Of a stretch of 64,000 bases of DNA, positions 35,649-44,396 are shown piece after piece. How positions within the stretch are numbered: the first letter of the stretch is position 1; every line of letters begins with the position of its first letter. This DNA is from Georgenia_A wangjunii (GTDB lineage Bacteria; Actinomycetota; Actinomycetes; Actinomycetales; Actinomycetaceae): NCBI RefSeq assembly GCF_036421915.1, contig NZ_JAZGOM010000011.1; one strand, written 5' to 3'. The position numbers and the translations under genes were made by a program. The notes beneath the pieces are model-generated. The model worked only from the letters and a program-made list of their open reading frames with translations, did no database searches and was not told the origin of the DNA.

Positions 35649-37700
35649 TCAGCCGAGCTGGTGCCGCCTGCGCGCCGTGAGCGCGAGGGCCGCGCCGCCG
35701 ATGAGCAGGGCTGCAAGGGCACCGAGCGCGGGGCCTGTCGCGGCACCCGTGGCGGGGAGCTGTCCGCCACCACCGGCGGTCGGGGCCGGGCTCGGACCGT
35801 CGGTGGACGGTGCGGTGGTGGGCTCGGTCGGCGCCTCCGTCGGGACGGCGGTCGTCGGCTCCTCGGTGGGCGTGGGCGTGGGCGTCGGGACCTGGTCCGG
35901 CGCCGTGACGAGCCACCAGTTCTCCTCGTAGAAGTCGGCCGGGTCGATGACCTCCCGCTCGGTGGCCCAGTCGATGAGGAGCTGGCGGATCTCGAGGAGC
36001 TCGTCGTAGACGAGCGGTGCCTCGGCGACGTGCGGGAACGCCCCGCCGCCGCTCTGGCGGTAGTTGTTCACCGCCATGACGAAGAGGTCGTCGTCACCGA
36101 CAGGCGTGCCGTCCGGGTAGGACAGGGCGGCGATCCGCTCACCCACCGGCTGCGAGATGTCGATGTAGTACTCGAGGCCGGAGACGACGTCGTAGTTGTA
36201 GTCCGGGACGCCGTCGGGCCGGTCGGGGTAGACGGCGTTGGTGCCGGTCTCCGGGTCGAACGTCGCCCCCTCCTCGACCTCGTTGAAGTACCGCGCCGAG
36301 TACTCGAGGTAGTCGCGCAGCTGGGCGCCCGTCAGCTCGACCGCGCGCAGGGTGTTCTCGTAGATGTACAGCCCCGCGATGTCGCGGATCGTCACCTCGC
36401 CGCGGGGGAAGACGGCGGTGCGGGAGAACGGCGACGCCTGGGAGATGACGTACCGGTCGGCGTGCTCGCCGCCGGCGAGCGCCGCCCGGACCGTCTCGGC
36501 CTGGACGTGGTTGATGAAGTCGATGATCGGGGTGTCCTCGTACCGCGACGTCGCGGCCGGGAGGTCGGTCACCGACTCGGCCACCGGGGTGTTGACGTAG
36601 TCGATCGTCGTCTCGTGCGCGTCGAGGAGCGCAGCGGCCAGCTCCGGGTCCTCGTCCGTCTCGTGGCCGTAGTGGGGGACGGCGACGGGGGCGTTGCCCT
36701 CCGACCAGTCGACCTGCCACCCGTCGTCGTCCGGGACGAGGTTGAGGGTGGTCTCGGTGACCCCGCGGGCCCAGTAGGCGGGCTGCGTCATGAGGACCGG
36801 GTCGCCCTCGATGTTCGTGTACACCTGCTGGGGCACGTCCTGGTGGGAGTGGCCGGCGACGAGGACGTCGATGCCCGGCGCGAGGTAGGCGATGTTGTTG
36901 ATGACGTCCTCGGGCAGCAGCTCCGGGTCGTAGGCGTCGTTGGGCACGTTGCCCTCGCCGGTGTGGGCGATGACGACGACGACGTCGGCCTGCTCCTCGA
37001 CCACCGGCACCCACTCCTGCGCGGCGGTGACCATGTCCTGGAACTCGAGGATGCCCTCGACGTGCTGCTTGTCCCAGTAGCGAACGCCCGGGGTGACGAG
37101 GCCGAGGACGCCGATCGTCACCTCCTCGCCGTCGATCGTGCGCTCGATGAGCTCGTAGGGCTGGTGGTAGGGCTCGCCCGTGGCGACCTCGATGACGTTC
37201 GCGCCGAGGAGCGGTGCGTCCAGGTCGGCGGTGTAGGCGCCGAGCATGTCGAGCCCGTAGTTGTACTCGTGGTTACCGACCACCTGGGCGTCGTAGCCGA
37301 TGAGGTTGAACGCCTCCGCCATGGGGTGGGTGATGGCGCCCGAGAGCACCTCGTCCGCCCCCTCGCCCATGCCGTAGTAGTACGTGAGGGGCGTGCCCTG
37401 GATGGCGTCACCGTTGTCGAGGACGACGACGGACTCCTCACCCTTGGCCGCGCGCACGTCGTCGACGACCGTCGCGACCCGGGTGAGACCGAGGACGTCG
37501 TCCTCCTCGTACGGGGCGTTCGCGAAGTAGTCCCAGTTGAAGACGTGGCCGTGGGAGTCGGTCGTGGCGAGGAGAGTGAGCTCGAGGCTCTCGTCCTCCA
37601 CGACGGCCCCGGCGGGGGCGGCGAGGCCGACGAGCAGGAGCGAGGCGGTTGCGGCTGGGATGACGCGGCGAGGAGCTCGTCCTCGGTCAGCGGAGATCAT
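35649..37700 (-). CDS. Surface-anchored 5'-nucleotidase/UshA-type metallophosphoesterase (LPATG)
   Basis: A 683-residue exported enzyme. A signal peptide is at 1-32. The metallophosphatase domain has TDSHGH, LDNGDAIQG, GNHEYNYG, IAHTGEGN and AGHSHQD; the 5'-nucleotidase C-terminal domain has the substrate-stacking region around NNYRQSGGGAF. Such enzymes remove phosphate from extracellular nucleotides or other phosphate esters. A Thr/Pro/Glu wall-spanning linker leads to LPATG at 648-652, a membrane helix and ARRR, a standard sortase signal. ATG 37700 is the first start that gives a normal signal peptide; no good Shine-Dalgarno sequence is near. Confidence 0.92.
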   Translation of the reverse strand: MISADRGRAPRRVIPAATASLLLVGLAAPAGAVVEDESLELTLLATTDSHGHVFNWDYFANAPYEEDDVLGLTRVATVVDDVRAAKGEESVVVLDNGDAIQGTPLTYYYGMGEGADEVLSGAITHPMAEAFNLIGYDAQVVGNHEYNYGLDMLGAYTADLDAPLLGANVIEVATGEPYHQPYELIERTIDGEEVTIGVLGLVTPGVRYWDKQHVEGILEFQDMVTAAQEWVPVVEEQADVVVVIAHTGEGNVPNDAYDPELLPEDVINNIAYLAPGIDVLVAGHSHQDVPQQVYTNIEGDPVLMTQPAYWARGVTETTLNLVPDDDGWQVDWSEGNAPVAVPHYGHETDEDPELAAALLDAHETTIDYVNTPVAESVTDLPAATSRYEDTPIIDFINHVQAETVRAALAGGEHADRYVISQASPFSRTAVFPRGEVTIRDIAGLYIYENTLRAVELTGAQLRDYLEYSARYFNEVEEGATFDPETGTNAVYPDRPDGVPDYNYDVVSGLEYYIDISQPVGERIAALSYPDGTPVGDDDLFVMAVNNYRQSGGGAFPHVAEAPLVYDELLEIRQLLIDWATEREVIDPADFYEENWWLVTAPDQVPTPTPTPTEEPTTAVPTEAPTEPTTAPSTDGPSPAPTAGGGGQLPATGAATGPALGALAALLIGGAALALTARRRHQLG

Positions 37701-37932
37701 CAGGTGGTGTGGTCCTTCGAGGCAGGCCCGTGGTCCGGGCGGAGAGCGGGACGCGTCGAGGCTACGGCCACCGGTGCGGCGACGGGAAGGGGGCCGGGGT
37801 GCGCGGTCTCGCGGGTCGGGCGCCCCCGGTGAACGCGCGGCGGCGGCGTGGTGGCCGGGGGGTGTCGGACGGTGGGCGGGGTGCGCGCGGGGCGGCGCGC
37901 ACGGTGCCGCACCCTCCGTTACGTTGGCCGCC

Positions 37933-38667
37933 ATGGGTGCAACCGAGCTGCTTCTTGTCCGCCACGGGGAGAGCACGGGGAACGTCGCCGCGGCCCGCGC
38001 CTACCGCACGGGCGCGGAGACGATCGAGGTGCCGGCCCGGGACGCCGACGTCGAGCTCTCCCCGACCGGCATCGAGCAGGCGCGGGGGGTCGGCCGTTGG
38101 CTCGAGGGCCTCGAGCCCGGCGAGCGCCCCGACGCCGTGTGGTCCTCCCCGTACCGCCGGGCGCTCGGCACCGCCCGCGCCGCCCTCGAGGTGGCCGGCC
38201 TCGAGCTGCCCCTGCGGGTGGACGAGCGGCTCCGGGACCGCGACCTCGGGATCACCGACACGCTCACGGGCGCGGGGATCCGCCGGCGCTACCCCGAGGA
38301 GGCCGAGCGCCGTGACTGGCTCGGCAAGTTCTACTACCGGCCGCCGGGCGGTGAGTCGTGGGCGGACATCGCCCTGCGGGTGCGGACCGTCCTCGCCGAC
38401 CTCGAGCGCCAGCGCCACCACGAGCGCGTGCTCATCGCGTGCCACGACGCCGTCGTCCTCGTCTTCCGCTACGTCTGCGAGGGGATGGACGAGGCGAGCG
38501 TCCTCGAGGTGGGCCGGACGTCGGGGGTCCGCAACGCCTCGGTGACCCGCCTCGTGCGGGACGAGGACGACCAGGTGTGGACCCTCGCGGACTACAACCT
38601 CACCGACCACCTCCGCGACGAGGGAGCCCCTGTGACCGACCAGCCGGCGACGACCGATGACCGCTGA
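37933..38667 (+). CDS. Histidine phosphatase family protein (phosphoglycerate-mutase-like)
   Basis: A 244-residue member of the histidine phosphatase superfamily. The phosphorylated His lies in LLVRHGEST, the Arg/Glu pocket in SSPYRRALGTA, and the second catalytic His in ACHDAVVL. Substrate unknown. ATG 37933 is preceded by TACGTT with 7 bases between, so translation may be leaderless. Its stop lies inside the start region of the next gene (11-base overlap), and the two following genes are also overlapped, forming an operon. Confidence 0.9.
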   Translation: MGATELLLVRHGESTGNVAAARAYRTGAETIEVPARDADVELSPTGIEQARGVGRWLEGLEPGERPDAVWSSPYRRALGTARAALEVAGLELPLRVDERLRDRDLGITDTLTGAGIRRRYPEEAERRDWLGKFYYRPPGGESWADIALRVRTVLADLERQRHHERVLIACHDAVVLVFRYVCEGMDEASVLEVGRTSGVRNASVTRLVRDEDDQVWTLADYNLTDHLRDEGAPVTDQPATTDDR

Positions 38668-39565
38668 CCCGACCGGGTGCCGCCCCGCCGACGGCCCCCC
38701 GCGCCTCATCACGCCGGCCGCGCTGCGCGCCTGGCCGCTGCCCGAGCCGGGCGCCTCGAAGTACGAGCGCGGGCAGGTCGTCGTCGTCGGTGGCGCGCGC
38801 GGCACGCCGGGGGCGGCGATGCTCGCGGGCCTCGCCGCCCTGCGCGTGGGGGCCGGGAAGCTGTCCCTCGGGGTGGCGCGGTCCGTCGCCGCGCCCGTCG
38901 CCGTGGCGATCCCCGAGTCGGGGGTCGTCGGGCTCGACGAGGAGGACTCCGGGTCCCTCACCGGTGCCGGGCTCGAGGCGCTCGGGTCACGGCTCGGACG
39001 GGCGGCGGCGGTCCTCGTCGGCCCGGGCCTCGACGAGCCGGAGGGCACCGAGCGGCTCCTGCGCGGCGTCGTCGAGCGGCTCGCGCCCGGCACGCCCGTG
39101 GCCCTCGACGCCTTCGCCGTCGGCGTCCTGCCCGAGCTCGAGGAGGATCTCCTCGCGCAGCTGCGCGGGCGGCTCGTCCTCACCCCGAACACCTCGGAGG
39201 CGGCCCGGCTCCTCGGCGTCGACGAGATCGAGGAGGGCGGCCTGGCCGAGGCCGCCGGCACCATCGCCGAGCGGTACGGCGCCGTCGTCGCGTGCGGAAG
39301 CCACGTCGTCGGCGGCGGGCAGGTCTGGGAGAAGACGAGCGGCGACCGGGGCCTGGGCACCTCCGGGAGCGGTGACGTCCTCGCCGGCGTCGCCGTGGGC
39401 CTCCTCGCCCGCGGTGTCGAGCCGGTGCAGGCCGCGTCCTGGGCCGTGCACGTCCACGGCGCGGCCGGGGACCGCCTCGCCGCGCGCGTGGGCCGGGTCG
39501 GCTTCCTCGCCCGCGAGCTCCTCGACGAGCTGCCCGGCGTGCTCGGCGAGCTCGGGGGCACATGA
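38657..39565 (+). CDS. nnrD: ADP-dependent NAD(P)H-hydrate dehydratase (stand-alone)
   Basis: A 302-residue protein of the YjeF C-terminal/carbohydrate-kinase fold that repairs hydrated NADH and NADPH. It contains GQVVVVGGARGTPGAAML, VGPGLDEPEGTE, LTPNTSEAARLLG and the catalytic TSGSGDVLAG with its Asp. The epimerase half (YjeF N-terminal domain) that is fused in many bacteria is absent here, so this is the split arrangement. It overlaps both neighbours (11 bases upstream; ATGATG junction downstream). Confidence 0.92.
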   Translation: MTADPTGCRPADGPPRLITPAALRAWPLPEPGASKYERGQVVVVGGARGTPGAAMLAGLAALRVGAGKLSLGVARSVAAPVAVAIPESGVVGLDEEDSGSLTGAGLEALGSRLGRAAAVLVGPGLDEPEGTERLLRGVVERLAPGTPVALDAFAVGVLPELEEDLLAQLRGRLVLTPNTSEAARLLGVDEIEEGGLAEAAGTIAERYGAVVACGSHVVGGGQVWEKTSGDRGLGTSGSGDVLAGVAVGLLARGVEPVQAASWAVHVHGAAGDRLAARVGRVGFLARELLDELPGVLGELGGT

Positions 39566-41112
39566 TGGACGCCCCCGGCACCGATCCCGGTCTCGTCGCC
39601 GCCCTCCGCGCCGACCTCATCTCCGGCGACCTCACCGTCGAGGGGCTCGACGCGCTCGTCGGCCCGCTCGCGGCCGCCGCGCTCCACCGCGAGCAGCGGG
39701 TCCCGGCGCTGCTGGCGGCCCGTGCCGCCGGCAGCGAGCCCGCCGCCGTCCTCGCCCGCGTCTTCATGCTCGGTGACACCGTCCCGCGCCGGGAGCTCGA
39801 CACCGCCCTGCCGGCGCTCGGGGCCGAGGGGGCGCAGCGGCTCGGGATCGTCCGCGTTGCCGGCGAGGCGCCTGACGACGAGACGGTCGCCGCCGTCGAC
39901 CTGCGGCCGTACGCGGCGGTCGACGCCGGCGGCACGGCTCGGTGGTGGGTGGCGTCCGACCTCGGTGAGGCCGCGAGCGGTGACGCGCTGCGCGCGGACC
40001 ACGTCCTCGGGATCGGCGGGGCGTCGCTCACCCTCGCCCAGATCACGATGCGCGAGGCCCGGGGGCGTGCCCTCGACCTCGGCACCGGTTGCGGCGTCCA
40101 GGCCCTCCACGCCAGCCGCCACTGCGCGTCGGTCACCGCCATCGACATCTCCGCGCGCGCCCTGCGCTTCACCGCCTTCAACGCCGCGCTCGCGGACACC
40201 CGCCTCGACCTGCGTGCCGGGTCGATGCTCGAGCCCGTCGCCGGCGAGCGCTTCGACCTCGTCGTGTCCAACCCGCCGTTCGTCATCACCCCGCCCGCCG
40301 CGTACGCCGCGGGCCTGCCCGTCATGGAGTACCGGGACGGACGCCGCGGCGGTGACGACCTCGTGCGGGACCTCGTCACGGGCGTCGGGGCGCACCTCGC
40401 CCCCGGCGGCGTCGCCCAGCTCCTCGGGAACTGGGAGCACCACGCGGGCGAGGACTGGCGCGAGCGGGTCGGGGCGTGGCTCGCCGCCGCCGGGCTCGAC
40501 GGGTGGGTCGTCCAGCGCGAGGTGCAGGATCCGGCGGAGTACGCCGAGACGTGGCTGCGGGACGGAGGACTACGCGCCGGGCTCGACCGCGGTACGTACG
40601 AGGCGGCCTACGCCGCGTGGCTCGGGGACTTCGAGGCGCGCGGCGTCGAGGGCGTCGGGTTCGGCTACCTCACCCTGCGCCGGCCGGCCGACGGTGCGGC
40701 CCGGTCGCCGTGGCACCGGGTCGAGGACGTCACCGGCCCGGCCCGCCAGCCGCTCGGCGGGCACGTGAGCGCGGTCCTCGCCGCCCATGACTGGCTCGCC
40801 GCGCACGACGACGCCGCGCTCGCCGCGCAGCGCCTCGTCACCGCGCCGGACGTGACCGAGGAGCGTCACCTGCGCCCGGGCGCAGTCGACCCGCGCATCC
40901 TCATCCTGCGGCAGGGCGGGGGCCTGGGCCGGTTCGTCCAGCCCGGGACGCTCGTCGCCGGGGCGGTCGGCGCCTGCGACGGCGAGCTCACCCTCGGCCA
41001 GATCGTCGCCGGGCTGGCCGCCCTCCTCGAGGTCCCGGCCGACGACGTCGCCGCCGAGGTCCTGCCCGCCGTGCGCGAGCTCGTCCTCGACGGGTTCCTC
41101 GCACCCGCCTGA
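39562..41112 (+). CDS. HemK/PrmC-like SAM-dependent methyltransferase with extra domains
   Basis: A 516-residue protein with a central methyltransferase domain: ALDLGTGCGVQALHA (SAM motif I) and VVSNPPFVITPP, the N-P-P-F motif of enzymes that methylate planar nitrogen in bases or glutamine. The first 150 residues form a helical/winged segment, and about 110 residues after the methyltransferase domain include a winged-helix-like end (LTLGQIVAGLAALLEVPADDV). The substrate is unknown; rRNA, tRNA or protein are all possible. ATG 39562 overlaps the nnrD stop. Confidence 0.88.
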   Translation: MMDAPGTDPGLVAALRADLISGDLTVEGLDALVGPLAAAALHREQRVPALLAARAAGSEPAAVLARVFMLGDTVPRRELDTALPALGAEGAQRLGIVRVAGEAPDDETVAAVDLRPYAAVDAGGTARWWVASDLGEAASGDALRADHVLGIGGASLTLAQITMREARGRALDLGTGCGVQALHASRHCASVTAIDISARALRFTAFNAALADTRLDLRAGSMLEPVAGERFDLVVSNPPFVITPPAAYAAGLPVMEYRDGRRGGDDLVRDLVTGVGAHLAPGGVAQLLGNWEHHAGEDWRERVGAWLAAAGLDGWVVQREVQDPAEYAETWLRDGGLRAGLDRGTYEAAYAAWLGDFEARGVEGVGFGYLTLRRPADGAARSPWHRVEDVTGPARQPLGGHVSAVLAAHDWLAAHDDAALAAQRLVTAPDVTEERHLRPGAVDPRILILRQGGGLGRFVQPGTLVAGAVGACDGELTLGQIVAGLAALLEVPADDVAAEVLPAVRELVLDGFLAPA

Positions 41113-41135
41113 GCCGCCGGGGTCGTCGCGCGCGC

Positions 41136-41154
41136 CACACCCGTGACAGGAGTG
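41136..41154. promoter_or_regulatory. 19-bp imperfect palindrome, operator candidate 1
   Basis: Seven of nine arm positions pair around centre 41145 in CACACCCGTGACAGGAGTG. It is a partial copy of the palindrome centred 50 bases downstream and lies 24 bases after the methyltransferase stop. Confidence 0.45.
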
Positions 41155-41185
41155 ACGCATGGGGCGTTGCCGTCGTCCCGTCCGT

Positions 41186-41204
41186 CACACCCGTCACGAG
41201 TGTG
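41186..41204. promoter_or_regulatory. 19-bp near-perfect palindrome, operator candidate 2
   Basis: CACAC-C-CGT-C-ACG-A-GTGTG pairs at eight of nine positions around centre 41195. It lies 66 bases before the SDR ATG, where a repressor would block transcription. Size and symmetry fit a TetR-type dimer, but no regulator gene is adjacent. Confidence 0.5.
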
Positions 41205-41269
41205 GCGCGGACCGGCATGGAACCCTCGTCCCGACGTGCGCGCGAGCCCCGTGCTTTGCACCATTGAGC

Positions 41270-42130
41270 ATGAGCACAGACACCCCAGACATCCCAGCCC
41301 AGACCCAGGAGTGGCCTGGCGCCACGCCCGCCCTCGACCCGACCCCCGACCACGGTGAGGAGAGCTACACCGGCCGCGAGCGCCTCGTCGGCAAGAAGGC
41401 GCTCATCACCGGTGGTGACTCCGGCATCGGCCGCGCGACGGCGATCGCCTACGCCAAGGAGGGTGCCGACGTCGCGATCTCCTACCTCCCGCAGGAGCAG
41501 GCCGACGCGGAGGAGACGAAGCGTCAGGTCGAGCGCGCCGGCCGCACCTGCGTGCTCCTGCCAACGGACCAGCGCACCGAGCCGGCCAACGCCGAGCTCG
41601 CGCGGCAGGCGATCGAGGCCCTCGGGCAGGTCGACATCCTCGTGAGCAACGCGGCCTTCCAGATGGCCCACCCCGGCGGCATCGAGGACTTCCCGCCGGA
41701 GCAGATCGAGCGGACCTTCGCCACGAACGTCTTCGCGACGTTCTGGCTCGTCAAGGCGCTCTCGCCGCACCTCACCGATGGGGCGAGCATCATCGTGACG
41801 ACGTCGATCCAGGCGTTCCAGCCGTCCGAGCCGCTCCTCGACTACGCCGCGACGAAGGCCGCCCTCAACAACCTCGTCGTCAACCTCGCCGCCGAGCTCG
41901 GCCCGCGGGGCATCCGCGTCAACGCTGTCGCACCGGGCCCGATCTGGACCCCGCTCATCCCGGCGACCATGCCGCCGGAGAAGGTCGAGGACTTCGGCGC
42001 GCAGACCCCGCTCGGCCGCGCCGGGCAGCCGATCGAGGTGGCGACGGCGTTCGTGTACCTCGGCAGCGACGAGGCGAGCTACGTGTCCGGCACCGTCCTC
42101 GGCGTCACGGGCGGCCAGCCGGTCTTCTGA
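41270..42130 (+). CDS. Short-chain dehydrogenase/reductase (YhdF/stress-protein-39-like)
   Basis: A 286-residue SDR oxidoreductase. About 40 N-terminal residues precede the Rossmann start KALITGGDSGIGRA (dinucleotide binding). LVSNAA, the catalytic Ser in TTSIQAF and the Y-x3-K in DYAATKAAL are present; VNAVAPGPIWTPL follows. The N-terminal extension (QEWPGATPALDP) matches the subgroup of stress-related SDRs such as Bacillus YhdF. No clear ribosome binding site is present before ATG 41270. The two palindromes upstream suggest specific control. Confidence 0.92.
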   Translation: MSTDTPDIPAQTQEWPGATPALDPTPDHGEESYTGRERLVGKKALITGGDSGIGRATAIAYAKEGADVAISYLPQEQADAEETKRQVERAGRTCVLLPTDQRTEPANAELARQAIEALGQVDILVSNAAFQMAHPGGIEDFPPEQIERTFATNVFATFWLVKALSPHLTDGASIIVTTSIQAFQPSEPLLDYAATKAALNNLVVNLAAELGPRGIRVNAVAPGPIWTPLIPATMPPEKVEDFGAQTPLGRAGQPIEVATAFVYLGSDEASYVSGTVLGVTGGQPVF

Positions 42131-42153
42131 CGCGCCGGCGGAGGGAGGAGCGC

Positions 42154-42879
42154 GTGGTGCCGGCCCAGGACCCGCCGCACAGGGTGGGCCTGGCCGCGAA
42201 CGTCCAGGGGTGGGAGGACATCACCTTCCTCCACTGGAGCTTTCCCGTCACGACCGTCCAGGCGCTCCTCCCGCCCGGCCTGAGAGTCCATGACCTCGAC
42301 GGCCGGGCGTGGGTGGGCGTGACGCCGTTCCGGATGCGCGACGTCCGTCTTCCCCGCGTGCCGCCCCTCCCGCACCTGTCGACCTTCCCGGAGGTCAACG
42401 TCCGGACGTACGTCCGCGGCCGGGACGGGACGGCCGGGATCTGGTTCTTCTCCCTCGACTGCCCCCGCCTGCCCGTCATCGGTGCGCTCCGGGTCCTCGG
42501 TCTGCCGTACATGTGGGCGGCCATGGCCCTGCAGACCGATCGCGAGCGCGGCAGGGTGGCCTACGCCAGCTCGCGCCGGGCGGGCCCGGGGCCGCGCGGC
42601 GCCGGCGTCCGGGCCCTCGTCGAGGCGGGCCCGCGCATCGCGGACCCCGACGACCTCGTCGTCGAGCTCACCGCCCGGTGGTGGGCGTTCAGCCGGCGCG
42701 CCGGGCGGGTGTGGCGCGTCCCGGCCGAGCACCCGCCGTGGCCGCTGCACGAGGCGACGGCACGCGTCGATGCCGGCGGCCTCCTCGTCGCCGCCGGGCT
42801 GCCGCTCCCGGGCGAGCCGCCGATGGTGCACTTCTCACCGGGCGTCGAGACCCGGCTCGGCCTGCCCCGTCCCGCCTGA
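42154..42879 (+). CDS. DUF2071 family protein (YqjF-like)
   Basis: A 241-residue protein of the DUF2071/YqjF family (acetoacetate-decarboxylase-like fold); function unknown. Recognisable parts are ITFLHWSFPV near residue 25, LLPPGL, WVGVTPFRM, STFPEVNVRTYV and the closing MVHFSPGVE. GTG 42154 or 42157 follows GGAGGGAGGAG. The frame continues after the TGA at 42877-42879 for another 66 codons with a membrane helix (see findings). Confidence 0.88.
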   Translation: MVPAQDPPHRVGLAANVQGWEDITFLHWSFPVTTVQALLPPGLRVHDLDGRAWVGVTPFRMRDVRLPRVPPLPHLSTFPEVNVRTYVRGRDGTAGIWFFSLDCPRLPVIGALRVLGLPYMWAAMALQTDRERGRVAYASSRRAGPGPRGAGVRALVEAGPRIADPDDLVVELTARWWAFSRRAGRVWRVPAEHPPWPLHEATARVDAGGLLVAAGLPLPGEPPMVHFSPGVETRLGLPRPA

Positions 42880-43080
42880 CCCCGCTCCCGGCGCTGGCTC
42901 CTCGCGTCCTCGGCGGGATATGGGCTCGGGGCGGCAGCGGCGGCCGTCATCGGCACCGTGGCCCTCGTCATCGACCGGACTCGACGGCGCTACCCCGTCG
43001 AGGAGGTGCTCCCGGCCCGCGGGGAGACGCTCCCGGCCCGCGGGGGAACGCCCCCGGGGGCACGATGGGGGCATGGGTGA
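42880..43080 (+). other. 66-codon in-frame extension after the DUF2071 stop, encoding a membrane helix
   Basis: In the same frame as the upstream gene the stretch encodes RRWLLASSAGYGLGAA and AAAVIGTVALVIDRTRRRYP, a plausible transmembrane segment with a basic flank, then LPARGETLPARGG. It ends in TGA 43078-43080, overlapping the next ATG by eight bases. By my count about 86% of third codon positions are G or C, higher than in the other two frames. There is no ATG, GTG or TTG at its beginning. It may be read through from DUF2071, a gene fragment, or chance. Confidence 0.3.
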
Positions 43081-44248
43081 CCTTCTCGAGCGCTGGCGCC
43101 GGCGCCGTCCCGGCTGGCTCGGGCGCACGTGGGCGCGGCACCCGCGCCTCGCCATGGCGGTGCGCGCCGCCGTCGCCGCGGCGATCGCCTGGTACGTCGG
43201 GCTCGCCATGCCGGACCCGCTGGGTGACTACCCCTACTACGCGCCGATGGGCGCCGTCGTCGCGACGTCCTTCACGCTCGCGGGGTCGGTGCGCGAGAGC
43301 GTGCAGGCGGTTGCCAGCATCGCCCTCGGCGCGGTGATCGCCCTCGTCATCGACAGCGTGGGCGAGCCGAACGTCCTGGGCGTGGCGCTGGTCGTGGCCC
43401 TCGGGGTCCTCGTCGCGGGGTGGCGCGTCCTCGGCTCGATGGGCAGCTGGGTCGTCACCGGTGCGCTCTTCACGCTTGTGTTCGGCCAGACCGACCCGGC
43501 TGGCTACGTCGGGGCTTTCGCCGGCCTCACGGCGGTGGGTGCCGCCATCGGTCTGGGCGTCACGTGGGTGTTCCCCGCGCTCCCGCTGGCCCCGGCGCAG
43601 GAGGCCGTCATGCGCGTGCGGGCGATGCTCGTGGCGCAGCTGCGCGACCTCGCGGACGGCCTCGACCGCGACACCCCGCCCGACGCGGACGAGTGGGCGG
43701 CGCACCGGCGCACCCTCGAGCCCCTCATCGCCACGATGCGCACAGCCGTGCGGGAGGCGGAGGAGGCCGGCCGCGGGAACCGGCGCGCCCGCCACTACGC
43801 CGAGCCTCTCGCCCACAGCGTGCAGCAGGCGCGCTCGCTCGACCAGGCCGCGTTCCTCGTCGAGAACCTCACCGAGATCCTCATCTCCGAGGAGCGCGCG
43901 GAGAACGAACGCGTCGCGCTCGGGCCCGAGCTGCGGCCGGCGGCGGCCCGCGCGCTGGCGGCGCTCGCGACCGCGCTCGAGACCGTGCGCCACGCCCAGA
44001 CCTCGGGTGCGGGAGACGACGGTGACGACGACTACGCCGCGGCGGCCGACGCGCTCGAGGGTCTGGTCGCCGAGATGCAGCGGGTGCGCGGGCACTACCC
44101 GGACGACGCGTTCCTCCCGGCGAGCGCCGTCGCGTCGAGCATCCGACGCTGCCTCGACGCGCTGCGTCCGGTCGTCTCGCAGGGGACGGCGTCCTCCAGC
44201 AGCCAGGCCGGGCGGGCCGTCCCGGACGGCATCGTCCCGGAGACCTGA
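43073..44248 (+). CDS. FUSC/aromatic-acid-exporter-like membrane protein
   Basis: A 391-residue protein with six predicted helices in the first 190 residues (AVRAAVAAAIAWYVGLAMP, YYAPMGAVVATSFTLAG, ALGAVIALVIDSV, LVVALGVLVAGWRV, GALFTLVFGQ and AFAGLTAVGAAIGLGVTWV), the arrangement of FUSC-family half transporters. The PMGAVVATSFTLAGSVRES segment corresponds to the conserved P-x-x-A...G-S-x-x-R region. The rest is a cytoplasmic coiled-coil-like helical domain. A role in export of aromatic acids is known for some family members; the substrate is unknown here. Confidence 0.85.
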   Translation: MGDLLERWRRRRPGWLGRTWARHPRLAMAVRAAVAAAIAWYVGLAMPDPLGDYPYYAPMGAVVATSFTLAGSVRESVQAVASIALGAVIALVIDSVGEPNVLGVALVVALGVLVAGWRVLGSMGSWVVTGALFTLVFGQTDPAGYVGAFAGLTAVGAAIGLGVTWVFPALPLAPAQEAVMRVRAMLVAQLRDLADGLDRDTPPDADEWAAHRRTLEPLIATMRTAVREAEEAGRGNRRARHYAEPLAHSVQQARSLDQAAFLVENLTEILISEERAENERVALGPELRPAAARALAALATALETVRHAQTSGAGDDGDDDYAAAADALEGLVAEMQRVRGHYPDDAFLPASAVASSIRRCLDALRPVVSQGTASSSSQAGRAVPDGIVPET

Positions 44249-44396
44249 CATACGGTGGAGGTGACCGAGGCCGACGAGGCGCGCGCCACGCAGCTCCTCC
44301 ACACACCGCTCCGGCTCCGGCGCGAGGACGATGTACGGTCAGCGCGAGAAACTCTGCCGAGGTCACCCGCCCGGTACCCACGAAGGAAGGTCCCGC

